A stretch of 64,000 nt of DNA. Source: Nitrososphaerota archaeon (GTDB lineage: Archaea; Thermoproteota; Nitrososphaeria; Nitrososphaerales; JACPRH01). The stretch lies in NCBI GenBank assembly GCA_016190055.1, contig JACPRH010000010.1:46497-110496 (forward strand), given 5' to 3'. Under the pieces are notes generated by a model. It did not search any database. It saw only the letters and a list, made by a program, of their open reading frames with translations, and was not told where the DNA came from. Shown here piece by piece: positions 34,679 to 43,833 of the stretch. Each line of letters opens with the position of its first letter. Within the stretch, counting starts at the first letter, position 1. Both the position numbers and the translations under genes were made by a program.

Positions 34679-35200
34679 CTATACCCGTTTGTTACGATGC
34701 TGATAATCGGAGTCGAGGTTGCTGTGTTTCTTTCTGTATATGAGATATACTGTTATTGCCAAAGCCGTAGGAACAGTAAGAAGAACGTTGCCAATGGTTA
34801 GACCATTATTCTGACCGAATGATTGATACAGATCTGAATTATAGCCTTCTAGTAATCCTAATGATGCTTGCCATGTGATTATCATAACTAGAAACGTGCC
34901 TAAAGTTAGGTGTTTATTGTGGTCTAGAAATCGGTGTTGCAGTACCATTACAATTGACATTACTATTGCAGAAAAGATTCCGCCATAGAAATTCACAAAA
35001 ACTGCATTTGTTGCGTTTGTAGCAAACTTGACGCTCGGGCTTATGCTGAGTAGATCGACAGATAATATTTGCACGCCTAAGGCAATAGCTAAGATACCGT
35101 GGCCTACTTCGTGAGTAACGGCTGATACGTACCAGATGACTGGAACTAGAGCTGTATCTGTAAGGACATAACGAATAAATTGCCAGTTTAACTCTCGCAT
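34679..35200 (-). CDS. M50-type membrane metalloprotease-like protein (173 aa)
   Basis: The first helix contains AVTHEVGHGILAIALG, an HExxH zinc site embedded in a membrane segment as in site-2 proteases. Four or five hydrophobic helices follow. A clear second motif (NxxPxxxxDG) is missing; GNVLLTVPTALA is the only weak match, so activity is uncertain. The protein is short for the family and may be a degenerate or minimal S2P. The C-terminus is basic and cytoplasmic. Confidence 0.6.
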   Translation of the reverse strand: MRELNWQFIRYVLTDTALVPVIWYVSAVTHEVGHGILAIALGVQILSVDLLSISPSVKFATNATNAVFVNFYGGIFSAIVMSIVMVLQHRFLDHNKHLTLGTFLVMIITWQASLGLLEGYNSDLYQSFGQNNGLTIGNVLLTVPTALAITVYLIYRKKHSNLDSDYQHRNKRV

Positions 35201-35268
35201 TCTTTTGCCCTTAGCTTGCTCAGTAGAGAACAGGCTTTATTTTTTATGCCGTTTGACTAAAGGTTTGA

Positions 35269-35397
35269 TTATCTGAACATCCTATCTAAGATGCTTAGGA
35301 ATTTCTTAAGAGTGTAGAGTGGAATTAATGATGCGTACTGACCAGTGAGTATAACTAAAGCTATAAGTCCATCGATCATTCGGATTAGCTCTTTCAA
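35269..35397 (-). CDS. Possible small membrane peptide (42 aa)
   Basis: Not in the ORF track. From a TTG at 35397 the frame reads KELIRMIDGLIALVILTGQY and ends LDRMFR before TAA, giving one hydrophobic helix with charged ends. An ATG (Met7) is an alternative start. It lies just upstream of the M50-like gene on the same strand and could be its partner. Support is limited to composition. Confidence 0.35.
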   Translation of the reverse strand: MKELIRMIDGLIALVILTGQYASLIPLYTLKKFLSILDRMFR

Positions 35398-35569
35398 ATA
35401 TTATCACCTACCACTTTACAGTAAGGCAATATCTACAGGTAAGATAAAAATACATGCATAGAATATGGTAGGGTTCTCTTAACTCTTCGGCAGCTGGCGC
35501 TGTTTTTGAGAAGCATTAACTGTCGGCAGCTGGCTAATGATATATACTCAATCGCTGTAAGGCACAGTT

Positions 35570-35737
35570 ATGGAAATAGACGATGGGACAATTACCCATC
35601 TATTCGAATTGGCTAGAACCGTTAGGGGCCGAATAAATCGTGGAAAAGACTTAGGAACGAAGGGAAATCTAGATCCAGATCTTGACATTCTATTAGACGA
35701 GATTGAGCGCCTAGAAAAGCGATGGTGGAAGAAGTAG
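35570..35737 (+). CDS. Small hypothetical protein (55 aa)
   Basis: Missed by the ORF track because of its length. The ATG at 35570 opens MEIDDGTITHLFELARTVRG and the frame ends LEKRWWKK before TAG. A TATA-like GATATATACT lies about 30 bases before the ATG, which fits a leaderless transcript. The protein is helical and charged with a basic WW end. It sits 97 bases before the Panacea-like gene on the same strand. Confidence 0.55.
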   Translation: MEIDDGTITHLFELARTVRGRINRGKDLGTKGNLDPDLDILLDEIERLEKRWWKK

Positions 35738-35833
35738 AAGAAAAGCCGTTTTTTCACTAATCTTCATGAATCTCAGCGTTTGCCTAATTTTGAAAAAGAA
35801 TTTAGGTATTTGTCAAGATAAAACGCTCGTCAA

Positions 35834-36388
35834 TTGTTGTTTGACCAAGGGGAGCGATACATTAATTTATATGCCTATTTCGTATATAGTATTCTGGTGT
35901 TTGGGTTGGGTAAGCGCGAGTTGGCATGGTTAGCCGATTTTCTGGGGCTAGACATTGAAGATATTACCAGAGAATCAGGTTTCAAGAACCGTCTGCTTCT
36001 GCAAAAAACTGTACATTTCCTGAAACATACAGGCGTAGAGCCTTTTAAAGAATACAAATTCAATCGATATCTTCACGGGCCATATTCGCCAGACTTGGCT
36101 AATGACTATTATAATCTGGAAGGGGTAAAGTTTAGACCAGTGGAGATTGACGAGCCACTTGTATTGTGGTATTCCAACCATAATGAAGAGTGGCTGGAAG
36201 TAGCATCAAGCATCATATCCTTTAACAGAACCAATCCAGATTTGACTAAGACCCAACTCTACGACTCATTACGGATGTCTAAACCATGGGTTGGTCTACG
36301 CCAATTTCTAGAGATAAGAGACGAACTAGATGAGAAAGGTGTCTTAAGTGGAACGCATACTTACAGATTATACCACTCTATCCCATAG
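35834..36388 (+). CDS. Panacea/YwgA-like protein, possible antitoxin
   Basis: The segment LLLQKTVHFLKHTGVEPFKE and KFNRYLHGPYSPDLANDYY matches the pattern of SocA/GepA-type 'Panacea' domains (LQKxxY...YxxGPYS), which occur as antitoxins and chaperone-like partners of diverse toxins. The C-terminus is a helical, winged-helix-like region (KTQLYDSLRMSKPWVGLRQF). The TTG start is uncertain. The PIN-domain gene 116 bases downstream is a candidate toxin. This pairing is inferred. Confidence 0.6.
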   Translation: MLFDQGERYINLYAYFVYSILVFGLGKRELAWLADFLGLDIEDITRESGFKNRLLLQKTVHFLKHTGVEPFKEYKFNRYLHGPYSPDLANDYYNLEGVKFRPVEIDEPLVLWYSNHNEEWLEVASSIISFNRTNPDLTKTQLYDSLRMSKPWVGLRQFLEIRDELDEKGVLSGTHTYRLYHSIP

Positions 36389-36503
36389 TCGCTTCCAGCT
36401 GGCTAATGGGAGATCGGTCGAACTATTGGCCGAAAGACCATTACATATCAGCGTTGAGGTGGTATAGACAGCTAATCTGTGACCCACTTAAGGTAAGATA
36501 CCT

Positions 36504-37007
36504 TTGTCGTATTGCCATCATCTAGACACCTGTTATCTAATAGAATACCTTCAGCATAAATGCGGTATCAATGGTGACCAACCCAACCATGCTTCAGAAA
36601 TAATCGGTCACTTACTCTACCGCAATAATCATGAATTGAAAGTAACCGAAATTGGTCTTGGTGAAGCTCTTAAGGTAATAGCTGACCCAACCTCAGATAT
36701 TTCGGCTGATCGAAGCCAAATGGTAAACGAGTTATATGATTTAATTCGAGGTAATTCAAACATCAAAATTCATAGACCTAGAATACAAAGACTTGGCCGA
36801 CTAACAGATCTAGTGACGCAAATACGGAAATGTGATCCGTTGATGAAAACTAATGATGTGATTATACTCGCATACAGTATGGAAGAAGTGCAATGTAAAG
36901 GTCTTCTCACCTTCGATAGTGGGCTAATCGAAAACGGGGCGTTGAAAAATCTAGTGAACAGACAGATACGAAATCGAAGGGGGTACACAATATCAGATAG
37001 AGCCTAG
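36504..37007 (+). CDS. PIN-domain ribonuclease-like protein
   Basis: The PIN pattern is present: HLDTCYLIEYL with the first Asp (residue 8), a Glu in TEIGLGEALKVI, and KTNDVIILAYSMEEVQCKGL then LTFDSGLIENG with the last acidic residues. PIN proteins of the VapC type cut tRNA or mRNA as toxins. The TTG start is preceded by AAGGTAAGATACC. The 167 residues are slightly longer than VapC. It is read in the same direction as the Panacea-like gene. Confidence 0.7.
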   Translation: MSYCHHLDTCYLIEYLQHKCGINGDQPNHASEIIGHLLYRNNHELKVTEIGLGEALKVIADPTSDISADRSQMVNELYDLIRGNSNIKIHRPRIQRLGRLTDLVTQIRKCDPLMKTNDVIILAYSMEEVQCKGLLTFDSGLIENGALKNLVNRQIRNRRGYTISDRA

Positions 37008-37008
37008 C

Positions 37009-37682
37009 CTAGATCCGCTTTAAACTCGCGTTCTGAATGATTGTCTTCCACTTGTTTTCTCCCTCTATCTTGATTCCAGCTGCCTCAGCTGGGGTTATCT
37101 TATTTGGCAGTCCTGTATGTTCACGTATGAAGTTGTGGTAAATCTCCATGCCTTCAATTACAGGAGAATTGTCTTTTTTGAGACCGCGAATGACTTTTTC
37201 CCGATCTCTCCATTCTCCATTTTGGCGTTCCATCTTGTTATTATGAACCTGTCCAGATAGCCTGATCTCTCTGATGTGTTCTGGGCTTTTCTCATCGCCG
37301 TAGGTGTCCCAGTACTCTTTACGGTGAGCATCGTGGAGGTTGTTTGCGCCATCGCTGATTAGAGTCTTGGGTTTCTTCTCAGCCTTAGCAGCTGCAATCC
37401 TATACATCGGTCTAACATCATCTGTTCCTTTGTGGGTTGATACTTGCTGAGCTAGTCGGAAACGGGTTTCATCATCCATCATCGCAAACAGATACTTCAT
37501 GTTGCCTTTGACTTTGATGTACATCTCATCCGTTCTCCACTCTTCTTTAGCAAGCTCGTCCACGTTTCCTTTTCTAATCCTGCTCTTTCAGCTGGTGTTT
37601 GACCGTCTAGTTCTGCGTGCGGCTTTATGAAATTGTAATTGATTCTCGCTCCCTCTGCTAAGTGAGTGCGCATAGTTTTCAA
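37009..37682 (-). pseudogene. Chimeric remnant of IS6/IS240-type DDE transposases
   Basis: The ORF 37009-37563 holds a catalytic DDE core: WRTDEMYIKVKG, TLISDGANNLHD and NKMERQNGEWRDREKVIRG, ending HNFIREHTGLPNKITPAEAA. Directly upstream, in another frame (37497-37682), is NYNFIKPHAELDGQTPAERA, which is the C-terminal motif of a second copy. Thus the tail of one transposase is joined to the middle of another, and the N-terminal zinc/HTH part is missing. The enzyme is not functional. It marks the right part of the island. Confidence 0.8.
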
Positions 37683-37902
37683 TCCTCGTTAAACCTGCCC
37701 TCAAAATAAGATCGTCCTGACGATGAAACGACCGGCGCGAAAATCCTAATTCACGATCTGAATAGCCGTTAATCCCGGCAGGCTTGATCCTATCTGGTCA
37801 AAAGATATCTAACTGAAACAAACATAGTAACACTCTAGACTATCTAAAACTGTGTCTTGAAGTGAAGAATACAACTCTTTGAAGAACTTGTCTTTTAATC
37901 AC

Positions 37903-37912
37903 CGGTTAACCG
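37903..37912. promoter_or_regulatory. Palindrome CGGTTAACCG upstream of the 88-aa gene
   Basis: A perfect 10-bp palindrome about 45 bases before the ATG at 37958, followed by A/T-rich TTTGTTAAAGATTATTAAC that can serve as TATA region. It may be a regulator site of the gene or chance. Confidence 0.35.
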
Positions 37913-37957
37913 TTTGTTAAAGATTATTAACTGACCTGACGGTTCTTATCTTCGCCT

Positions 37958-38224
37958 ATGAACGACAAAGAGATTTACGCAGAGGCGTATAAGGCGATAA
38001 AAGAGATGTTCTTGAATGAGGGCTATGATCTCCTAACTCTGAGACCCATTGACTCAACTAAATGGGAGCTAGTCTATAAAAGAGCGCCTGACATGATAGT
38101 TACAGTACCGATCCGACCTATAGATGAGCAAAACATTGAACGAATCCTAAAACTCGCTCTGTCTGTATCGTCGGTTGATGAAACGATAGCGAAGTTGCGA
38201 TACGATTCTACCCGTGTCCCTTAA
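37958..38224 (+). CDS. Hypothetical protein (88 aa)
   Basis: The product MNDKEIYAEAYKAIKEMFLN is a small alpha/beta protein with a VYKRAPDMIVTVPIRPIDEQ strand pair. I recognise no family. A TATA-like region lies 25-40 bases before the ATG. It is the first gene right of the transposase remnant, and its base composition is closer to the chromosome than to the island. Confidence 0.6.
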   Translation: MNDKEIYAEAYKAIKEMFLNEGYDLLTLRPIDSTKWELVYKRAPDMIVTVPIRPIDEQNIERILKLALSVSSVDETIAKLRYDSTRVP

Positions 38225-38397
38225 TTACAGAGCCAGACCATAAATTGGGAAGATTTATCTAGGCGATAGCAAATAAAACTGAACTGCTTAACCGGGTTCT
38301 AACAAGGACTCTCTGTAGACTCTTAACGCGTAATTCGGATTTTTCCTTAAAGGTTTAATTCTGCGTAGAAGAGGGCTTCTCCACGGTAAGCTAAGCG

Positions 38398-39735
38398 TTG
38401 GTGGCGGGGCTTCAAGGATACCGAGGTAACACACTCGAATTACTGAAGAAGTCCGGGGTCTCTATCGGAGATTTAGTCGAGGTTAAAACGACGCGAATGA
38501 CTGTTCAGGGCTCTTTGATGCCAAGATACGAGCATGCTGATGAGCAGCACATAGTTTTGAAGCTCAAAAACGGCTACAACATAGGTCTCCAAGTAAACGA
38601 TATACTTGAAATCCGCTGGATAGCTAAGAGTACTTCCCCCGCCTTCAAGTCTCCCGAGGCACCTAAACTCGACCCACAGCTACCGAAGGTCGCCATACTG
38701 GGAACAGGAGGCACCATCGCCAGCCGAGTTGACTACCGGACAGGAGGAGTTCACCCTCAATTCTCCGCAGAGGAACTCTACTTGGTTGTTCCCGAGATAG
38801 CTAAATACGCCCAGATACACACCGAGCTCCTCTTCAACGTCTACAGCGAACACATCAACGCCGACCACTGGGAAAAAATCGCTGAAAAAACAGCTGAAAT
38901 GATTAGAGACAGCTACGATGGCATAGTAATAGCCCACGGAACCGACACAATGGGCTACTCGGCCGCCGCACTAAGCTTCGCCCTAGCCGACACCCCAATT
39001 CCGATTGTTCTAGTCGGCTCCCAAAGATCGACTGATAGACCCTCCTCTGACGCTGCGTTAAACCTGATAGGCGCGGTTACAACAGCTGCAAAAGCCCCGT
39101 TTTCAGGCGTTTACGTTTCAATGCATCACACAATCGACGATGAAGCAGTCGCCTTGCACATAGGCGCCCGGATCCGGAAGAACCACACCAGCAGAAGAGA
39201 CGCCTTCGAATCAATAGACACCTCACCCGCAGCCTACGTCAGAAACGGAGAACTCGAAGTCATCCACAAAGATTTGCCAACTAAAGATAAACCGCAGCAG
39301 AGCTTCAAAGCACGATACCGGTTTGAAAAGAAAGTTGCACTGGTAAAGTTCTATCCAAGCTTCGACCCGAAAATCATTGATTACCTTGTAGACTCAGGGT
39401 ACCGCGGCATCATTCTAGAGGGAACAGGCCTCGGCCACGTGAGCGAACAGTGCTACGACTCAATTGCGTGGGCAACCGAGCGCGGCATCCTAGTCGGAAT
39501 GACCTCACAATGCATCTGGGGCCGAGTAAGGCTAACCGTATACGACACCGGGCGAGACTTGTTGAGACGTGGCGTCATCCCGCTTGACGATATGTTCCCT
39601 GAGACTGCGCTGGTAAAGATGATGTGGGCGCTAGGCAACACCAAGACAGCTGAAGAAGCTAAGACGCTGATGCTGCAGAACATTGCTGGCGAATTTATTG
39701 CTCGTTCACCGATTGAACGGAGGCCTAGAGATTGA
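38398..39735 (+). CDS. gatD: Glu-tRNA(Gln) amidotransferase subunit D
   Basis: GatD is the asparaginase-like subunit that frees ammonia from glutamine or asparagine for conversion of Glu-tRNA(Gln) to Gln-tRNA(Gln), an archaea-only enzyme. The 445 residues have an N-terminal beta domain (about 1-85) and the amidase domain with AILGTGGTIASRVDYRTGG (first catalytic Thr), AHGTDTMGYSAAALSFAL (Thr-Asp), and a conserved Lys region. The start is TTG at 38398 or the adjoining GTG at 38401. It overlaps gatE by 4 bases. Confidence 0.96.
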   Translation: MVAGLQGYRGNTLELLKKSGVSIGDLVEVKTTRMTVQGSLMPRYEHADEQHIVLKLKNGYNIGLQVNDILEIRWIAKSTSPAFKSPEAPKLDPQLPKVAILGTGGTIASRVDYRTGGVHPQFSAEELYLVVPEIAKYAQIHTELLFNVYSEHINADHWEKIAEKTAEMIRDSYDGIVIAHGTDTMGYSAAALSFALADTPIPIVLVGSQRSTDRPSSDAALNLIGAVTTAAKAPFSGVYVSMHHTIDDEAVALHIGARIRKNHTSRRDAFESIDTSPAAYVRNGELEVIHKDLPTKDKPQQSFKARYRFEKKVALVKFYPSFDPKIIDYLVDSGYRGIILEGTGLGHVSEQCYDSIAWATERGILVGMTSQCIWGRVRLTVYDTGRDLLRRGVIPLDDMFPETALVKMMWALGNTKTAEEAKTLMLQNIAGEFIARSPIERRPRD

Positions 39736-41636
39736 GCGGCCTAGATCCTGAGAAGATCGGTTTGAAGGTTGGGCTTGAAATCCATCAGCAGCTCAACACT
39801 CAAACAAAGCTATTCTGCAGCTGCGAGAAGTTCGAGGAGAACGACTTCAGATACACAATCTACCGCAGGCTCAGACCGACCCAGAGCGAGCTAGGCGAAG
39901 TGGATCCAGCGGCAAGATTCGAGTTCGCTAAAGGGCTCACAATCAAGTACGACGTAGGACAATACTCAGCCTGCCTCGTCGAAGCTGACGAGGAGCCTCC
40001 TCACTCATTAAACCCAGAGGCTATTCGCACCGTGCTGATCATCGCGCTCGCCCTCAACTCCCAAACAGTAGACGAGCTACATGTGATGCGCAAAATAGTG
40101 ATCGACGGCTCAAACACCACCGGCTTCCAACGCACCCTAATCGCCGCCCTCGGAGGCGAGCTTAAAGTGGGAAGCAAACAGGTAGGCGTACAAACTATCT
40201 GCCTTGAAGAGGATGCAGCCCGCCTGATCGCTGAAGCAGGAGGAGTACGCGAATACAGCATGGATCGTCTCACAGTACCACTGGTTGAGATTGCTCTAGC
40301 TCCCGTGACTGGGACACCCCGAGATGTTCATGAGGTTGCTTTGACACTGGGCAGGCTTCTGCGCTCCACCCGCCTAGTCTCACGTGGACTGGGAACAATT
40401 CGTCAAGACATCAACGTCTCAGTTCAAGGCGGCGCCGTAGTCGAAGTGAAGGGCGTCCAGAAACTAGATCTGCTCGAGAAGGTAGTTGAATACGAGGCTC
40501 AGCGGCAGATAGGCATCATCCACATCAAAGGAGATCTAGAGAAAAGAGGGCTCTCACCCAACGATTTCAATGTCGAGCCTATCGACGTCACAAACCTGTT
40601 CAAAGAAACCGAAAGCACCGTTCTGCAACGAGCGTTAAAACGCGGCGAACACATTAGAGCAATACTGTTGAAGGGAACCGCAGGCCTACTTGGCCTAGAA
40701 CCCTACCCTGACGTAAGGCTGGGTCGAGAGCTAGCTGATGTGGCACGCTTCTTCGGCCTCGGCGGATTGATGCATTCAGACGAGCTTCCAGGATACGGAG
40801 TCACCACCTCAGAGATAGATATGTTGAGGCAGCATCTCCAGCTAGCTGAGCAAGACGGTTTCCTCCTCCTCTCAGGTGAAGATAGACGGCTGCATCAAGC
40901 CTGTGAAGCAGTAATGCAGAGAATGCGAGATGCATTCAGAGGCGTGCTTGCTGAGACGCGGGGAGCGACACCTGATGGCAAAACAAGGTTCATCAGGCCT
41001 CGACCTGGAGCAGCCCGAATGTATCCTGAAACCGATATTCCACCAATACCTCTCTCCGCGGACCTGATTGAGACGCTGAGAAAGGAGGTTCCGAAGCCTT
41101 GGAACGAACAGATAGAGGAGTACATGTCAAAATACGCGCTCAGCCGAAAACTCGCCCTCCAAACATACGACACACCATATCTTGAGCTGTTTGAGCAGCT
41201 AACCGCAGAAACAAATGTCCCCCCCAGCTTCATAGCGGCCACTCTCACCGAGACACTGGTCAACCTATCCAGAGAAGGCCTAGACACCTCCACGTTAACC
41301 AGCAGCCTACTCAAATCACTCTTCACACAACTCGATCAAGGACAAATCTCAAAAGAAGCCGTTCCAGAAATACTGGGCCTAATCCTGCGACGCGAAGCCG
41401 GCAGCGTCGAAGAAGCCGCTGCTAAACTAGGGCTAACCGCAATTAACGATCAAGAACTCCTAGCGGTGGTGCAGCAGGTATTGGTGGAGAATAAAGGCTT
41501 CGTCGAAGAGAAGGGTGACACTGCGTTCAGCCTCCTCATGGGTAGAGTGATGGCTAAGGTCCGCGGCAAAGCCGACGGCAAAAAGATAAGCGACCTTCTT
41601 AGATCCGAGCTCAAAAAGATGCTTCAGCAGCATTAG
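39732..41636 (+). CDS. gatE: Glu-tRNA(Gln) amidotransferase subunit E
   Basis: GatE activates the glutamyl group on tRNA(Gln) with ATP and passes it to ammonia from GatD. The 634 residues contain LKVGLEIHQQLNTQTKLFCS at the N-terminus, VMRKIVIDGSNTTGFQRT, GTIRQDINVSVQGG, a GatE-specific AspRS-like insertion (about 280-400) and a C-terminal helical YqeY-like tail for tRNA binding. The TTG start overlaps the gatD stop (TTGA). Full length, no anomalies. Confidence 0.96.
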   Translation: MSGLDPEKIGLKVGLEIHQQLNTQTKLFCSCEKFEENDFRYTIYRRLRPTQSELGEVDPAARFEFAKGLTIKYDVGQYSACLVEADEEPPHSLNPEAIRTVLIIALALNSQTVDELHVMRKIVIDGSNTTGFQRTLIAALGGELKVGSKQVGVQTICLEEDAARLIAEAGGVREYSMDRLTVPLVEIALAPVTGTPRDVHEVALTLGRLLRSTRLVSRGLGTIRQDINVSVQGGAVVEVKGVQKLDLLEKVVEYEAQRQIGIIHIKGDLEKRGLSPNDFNVEPIDVTNLFKETESTVLQRALKRGEHIRAILLKGTAGLLGLEPYPDVRLGRELADVARFFGLGGLMHSDELPGYGVTTSEIDMLRQHLQLAEQDGFLLLSGEDRRLHQACEAVMQRMRDAFRGVLAETRGATPDGKTRFIRPRPGAARMYPETDIPPIPLSADLIETLRKEVPKPWNEQIEEYMSKYALSRKLALQTYDTPYLELFEQLTAETNVPPSFIAATLTETLVNLSREGLDTSTLTSSLLKSLFTQLDQGQISKEAVPEILGLILRREAGSVEEAAAKLGLTAINDQELLAVVQQVLVENKGFVEEKGDTAFSLLMGRVMAKVRGKADGKKISDLLRSELKKMLQQH

Positions 41637-41644
41637 GGATTGTA

Positions 41645-41965
41645 ATGAAGATCAGAGCGAGAATCTGGTTCGAGGATGAAGAGGGTCACTCTCTGATAGG
41701 CGCAGGAGGCGCACGGCTCCTGTCTGAAATAGACTCCACTGGCTCCCTTAAGGAGGCAGCTAAGCGAGCCAAGATGTCCTACCGCTACGCCTTCAAACGG
41801 GTAGATCTAATGAATGAGCGGCTCGGCGCGGTGGTTCAGATGCATCACGGTGGCGTTGAAAAAGGCGGTGCGAGGCTTACACCTCTCGGGAAAGAGGTTT
41901 TGGCAAGGTACAGGATGGTTGAGGCTGAAGTTGAACGCGCCCTTTCAAAATGTCAAAAGTCCTAG
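41645..41965 (+). CDS. ModE-like winged-helix regulator (DNA-binding domain only)
   Basis: The pattern LLSEIDSTGSLKEAAKRAKM then SYRYAFKRVDLMNERLGA and GGARLTPLGKEVLARYRM is the ModE N-terminal LysR-like helix-turn-helix. The molybdate-binding TOBE domains are absent, so it may sense metal through a partner or not at all. It begins 9 bases after gatE and is convergent with mobB, next to the Mo-cofactor genes, which supports a role in controlling molybdenum genes. Confidence 0.85.
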   Translation: MKIRARIWFEDEEGHSLIGAGGARLLSEIDSTGSLKEAAKRAKMSYRYAFKRVDLMNERLGAVVQMHHGGVEKGGARLTPLGKEVLARYRMVEAEVERALSKCQKS

Positions 41966-42505
41966 TTAGCTAAGATTGAACTGCTCTGTAACCAAGTAGA
42001 CCAGTTGTTCGCCGTTTCGCTTCACGTTAACTACAGGTATCCCGTGCAAAGATCCTTCTGTTTCGTTTGAGACTCGTCCTGTTATGGCGATTATTGGTGG
42101 GCTCGTTCCCTTTAGGAGTCGTTCAACATCCTCAACATCGTTGGCCGATACTATTTTGACGACGTCTTCCCGTTTGGCCAGCAGCCAGTGAAACCCTTCA
42201 AGGATAATTAAATCAAATCCTCCGTCTTTGAAGAGGTCTGCAAGCCTCTCCAGTGTGTAATCTGACCCATGCTCCTTGCGAAAAACAGTAACCTCATTCT
42301 CAGCTACGCAGACAACTCTGGTGGCTCCAGCCTTAGTATGCCTCCAGGTGTCTTTGCCTTCGACATCTATAGAGAAGTTACTGTGGTGAACATGCTTAGC
42401 TGACCCGATCTTTAATCCTTTCTCAGTGGTCAGCTTAGCGATAAGATACTCAACAGTAGATGTCTTACCTGACTTGCTGCTACCGATAACCGAGAGAATC
42501 CGCAT
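41966..42505 (-). CDS. mobB: Molybdopterin-guanine dinucleotide biosynthesis adapter protein MobB
   Basis: MobB is a GTP-binding helper of MobA in making the bis-MGD cofactor needed by DMSO-reductase-family enzymes. The P-loop is VIGSSKSGKTSTVEYLI at residue 6, followed by KIGSAKHVHHSNFSIDVEGK and FDLIILEGFHWLLAKRE. The 179-residue length is normal. It lies 7 bases after moeA on the same strand, so both belong to one operon. Confidence 0.93.
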   Translation of the reverse strand: MRILSVIGSSKSGKTSTVEYLIAKLTTEKGLKIGSAKHVHHSNFSIDVEGKDTWRHTKAGATRVVCVAENEVTVFRKEHGSDYTLERLADLFKDGGFDLIILEGFHWLLAKREDVVKIVSANDVEDVERLLKGTSPPIIAITGRVSNETEGSLHGIPVVNVKRNGEQLVYLVTEQFNLS

Positions 42506-42512
42506 TTACTCT

Positions 42513-43820
42513 TCACTCACTGCTCTCCACAGAGTAAAACTCAAGACCGCTGTAAACCTTAACGTCCACACCCTCACCCGCATCCAGCGAGACTCCCGCG
42601 TGAATCATGGCGAAACCGTTCGCATCCGCCAAGTTCTTCAGAACCGACAGAGGCTTCCTCATCGGAACAGCGTGATACTCACCACCGCGACTGTACATTT
42701 TCATAGGCAACACCAGCTCAACCCCGGGTTTACCAGGCCTAACCGGCTCATCAAGCACACACCTCACAACCGGCAAACGATCTGTGAAACCGAGGCCGAG
42801 CTGACGGTTCAAAAGTGGAAGAACCAGCAGACAGAACGCAGCTACTGTAGACCCCACGTGGCCAGGAAGCATCATCAACGGTTTACCTTGAACTAAACCG
42901 AAGCCGCTGACTTTGCCGGCGCTCAACGCGACTCCGTGAAAGATAATTCCGCCGTCATCTCCACCGAGCTTTTCAACCGCGTCAGGAACGAAATCTCTCG
43001 CTCCTACAGAGCAACCGGCTATCGTGACAATAATATCAGCCTGCGGAGCCGCTGCGGCGATTTTCTGTGAAATATCCTCAACAGTATCTCGCGCAATCCC
43101 GATGATGAGAGACTCAGCTTTAAAGGCTTCCGCGAGACTCGCGATGATATAGGCATTGTTATTCACAATCTTGTTTGGAGCAGACTTGAACGGTTGGGTG
43201 AGCTCTTCCCCCACCGAGATCACCGCAACCCGAGGCTTCCTTACCACTTTAACCGTCTCCAAGTTTAACGCGACAAGAAGCCCAATATCCTGAGGCCGAA
43301 TCAACCTATTCTTCGGAAGAACAAGATCCTGCTTCTTAACGTCTTCACCTATTAGACAGATGTTGCGGTTAGGCTCAAGCGGCATCTGAACAACAATAAC
43401 ACTGTCTGTTTCTTGACGCGCGTTCTCTACCTTCAGCACCGCGTCAGCACCCCTTGGAATAGGCGCACCACAGGCCACATACATCGTTTCGCCATTAATG
43501 ATAGCGGCGTCTGTAGGGTGATCCGGTGGAAAGAGTTCCCCCTTGACTGTGAGCCTGACCGGGTTCTTTTCGGATGTGTCCTTAACGTCCTTGGTATTTA
43601 CTGCGAAGCCATCCATCGCAGCGAAGTTGTGATCCGGTAGATTAACCTCAGCCACAATATCTTCAGCTAAGACTCTGCCTAGACACTTTACTGTCTCCAC
43701 CGCCTCTGCTTCAGAGAGCCGATTCAGAGTAGACTGCTCAATTCTGCTAAGCGCCTCCTCTAAACTGATCAGCTTGAAAAACCGCTTCTGGCGACTCTGA
43801 CTCTTCAACTTATCCCACAT
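42513..43820 (-). CDS. moeA: Molybdopterin molybdenumtransferase MoeA
   Basis: MoeA inserts molybdate into adenylated molybdopterin. The 435 residues begin with a helical segment ISLEEALSRIEQST and contain DHNFAAMDGFAVNT, the domain-3 fold with VAVISVGEELTQPF, NNAYIIASLAEAF, TIAGCSVGARDFVPD and MMLPGHVGSTVAAF, and a C-terminal beta barrel. Only one copy is in the window. It sits between mobB and the molybdate transporter in a minus-strand operon. Confidence 0.94.
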   Translation of the reverse strand: MWDKLKSQSRQKRFFKLISLEEALSRIEQSTLNRLSEAEAVETVKCLGRVLAEDIVAEVNLPDHNFAAMDGFAVNTKDVKDTSEKNPVRLTVKGELFPPDHPTDAAIINGETMYVACGAPIPRGADAVLKVENARQETDSVIVVQMPLEPNRNICLIGEDVKKQDLVLPKNRLIRPQDIGLLVALNLETVKVVRKPRVAVISVGEELTQPFKSAPNKIVNNNAYIIASLAEAFKAESLIIGIARDTVEDISQKIAAAAPQADIIVTIAGCSVGARDFVPDAVEKLGGDDGGIIFHGVALSAGKVSGFGLVQGKPLMMLPGHVGSTVAAFCLLVLPLLNRQLGLGFTDRLPVVRCVLDEPVRPGKPGVELVLPMKMYSRGGEYHAVPMRKPLSVLKNLADANGFAMIHAGVSLDAGEGVDVKVYSGLEFYSVESSE

Positions 43821-43833
43821 ACATCCTATCTAA

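Noticed and set aside
10438-37860. att direct repeats: TCTAGATAG near 10445 and CTCTAGACTATCT near 37835
   Set aside because: The two are only partly similar and in inverted sense; they do not form a credible attL/attR pair.
42426-42896. ORFs on the plus strand over mobB, moeA and the transporter
   Set aside because: They are shadows of strong minus-strand genes with clear family motifs.
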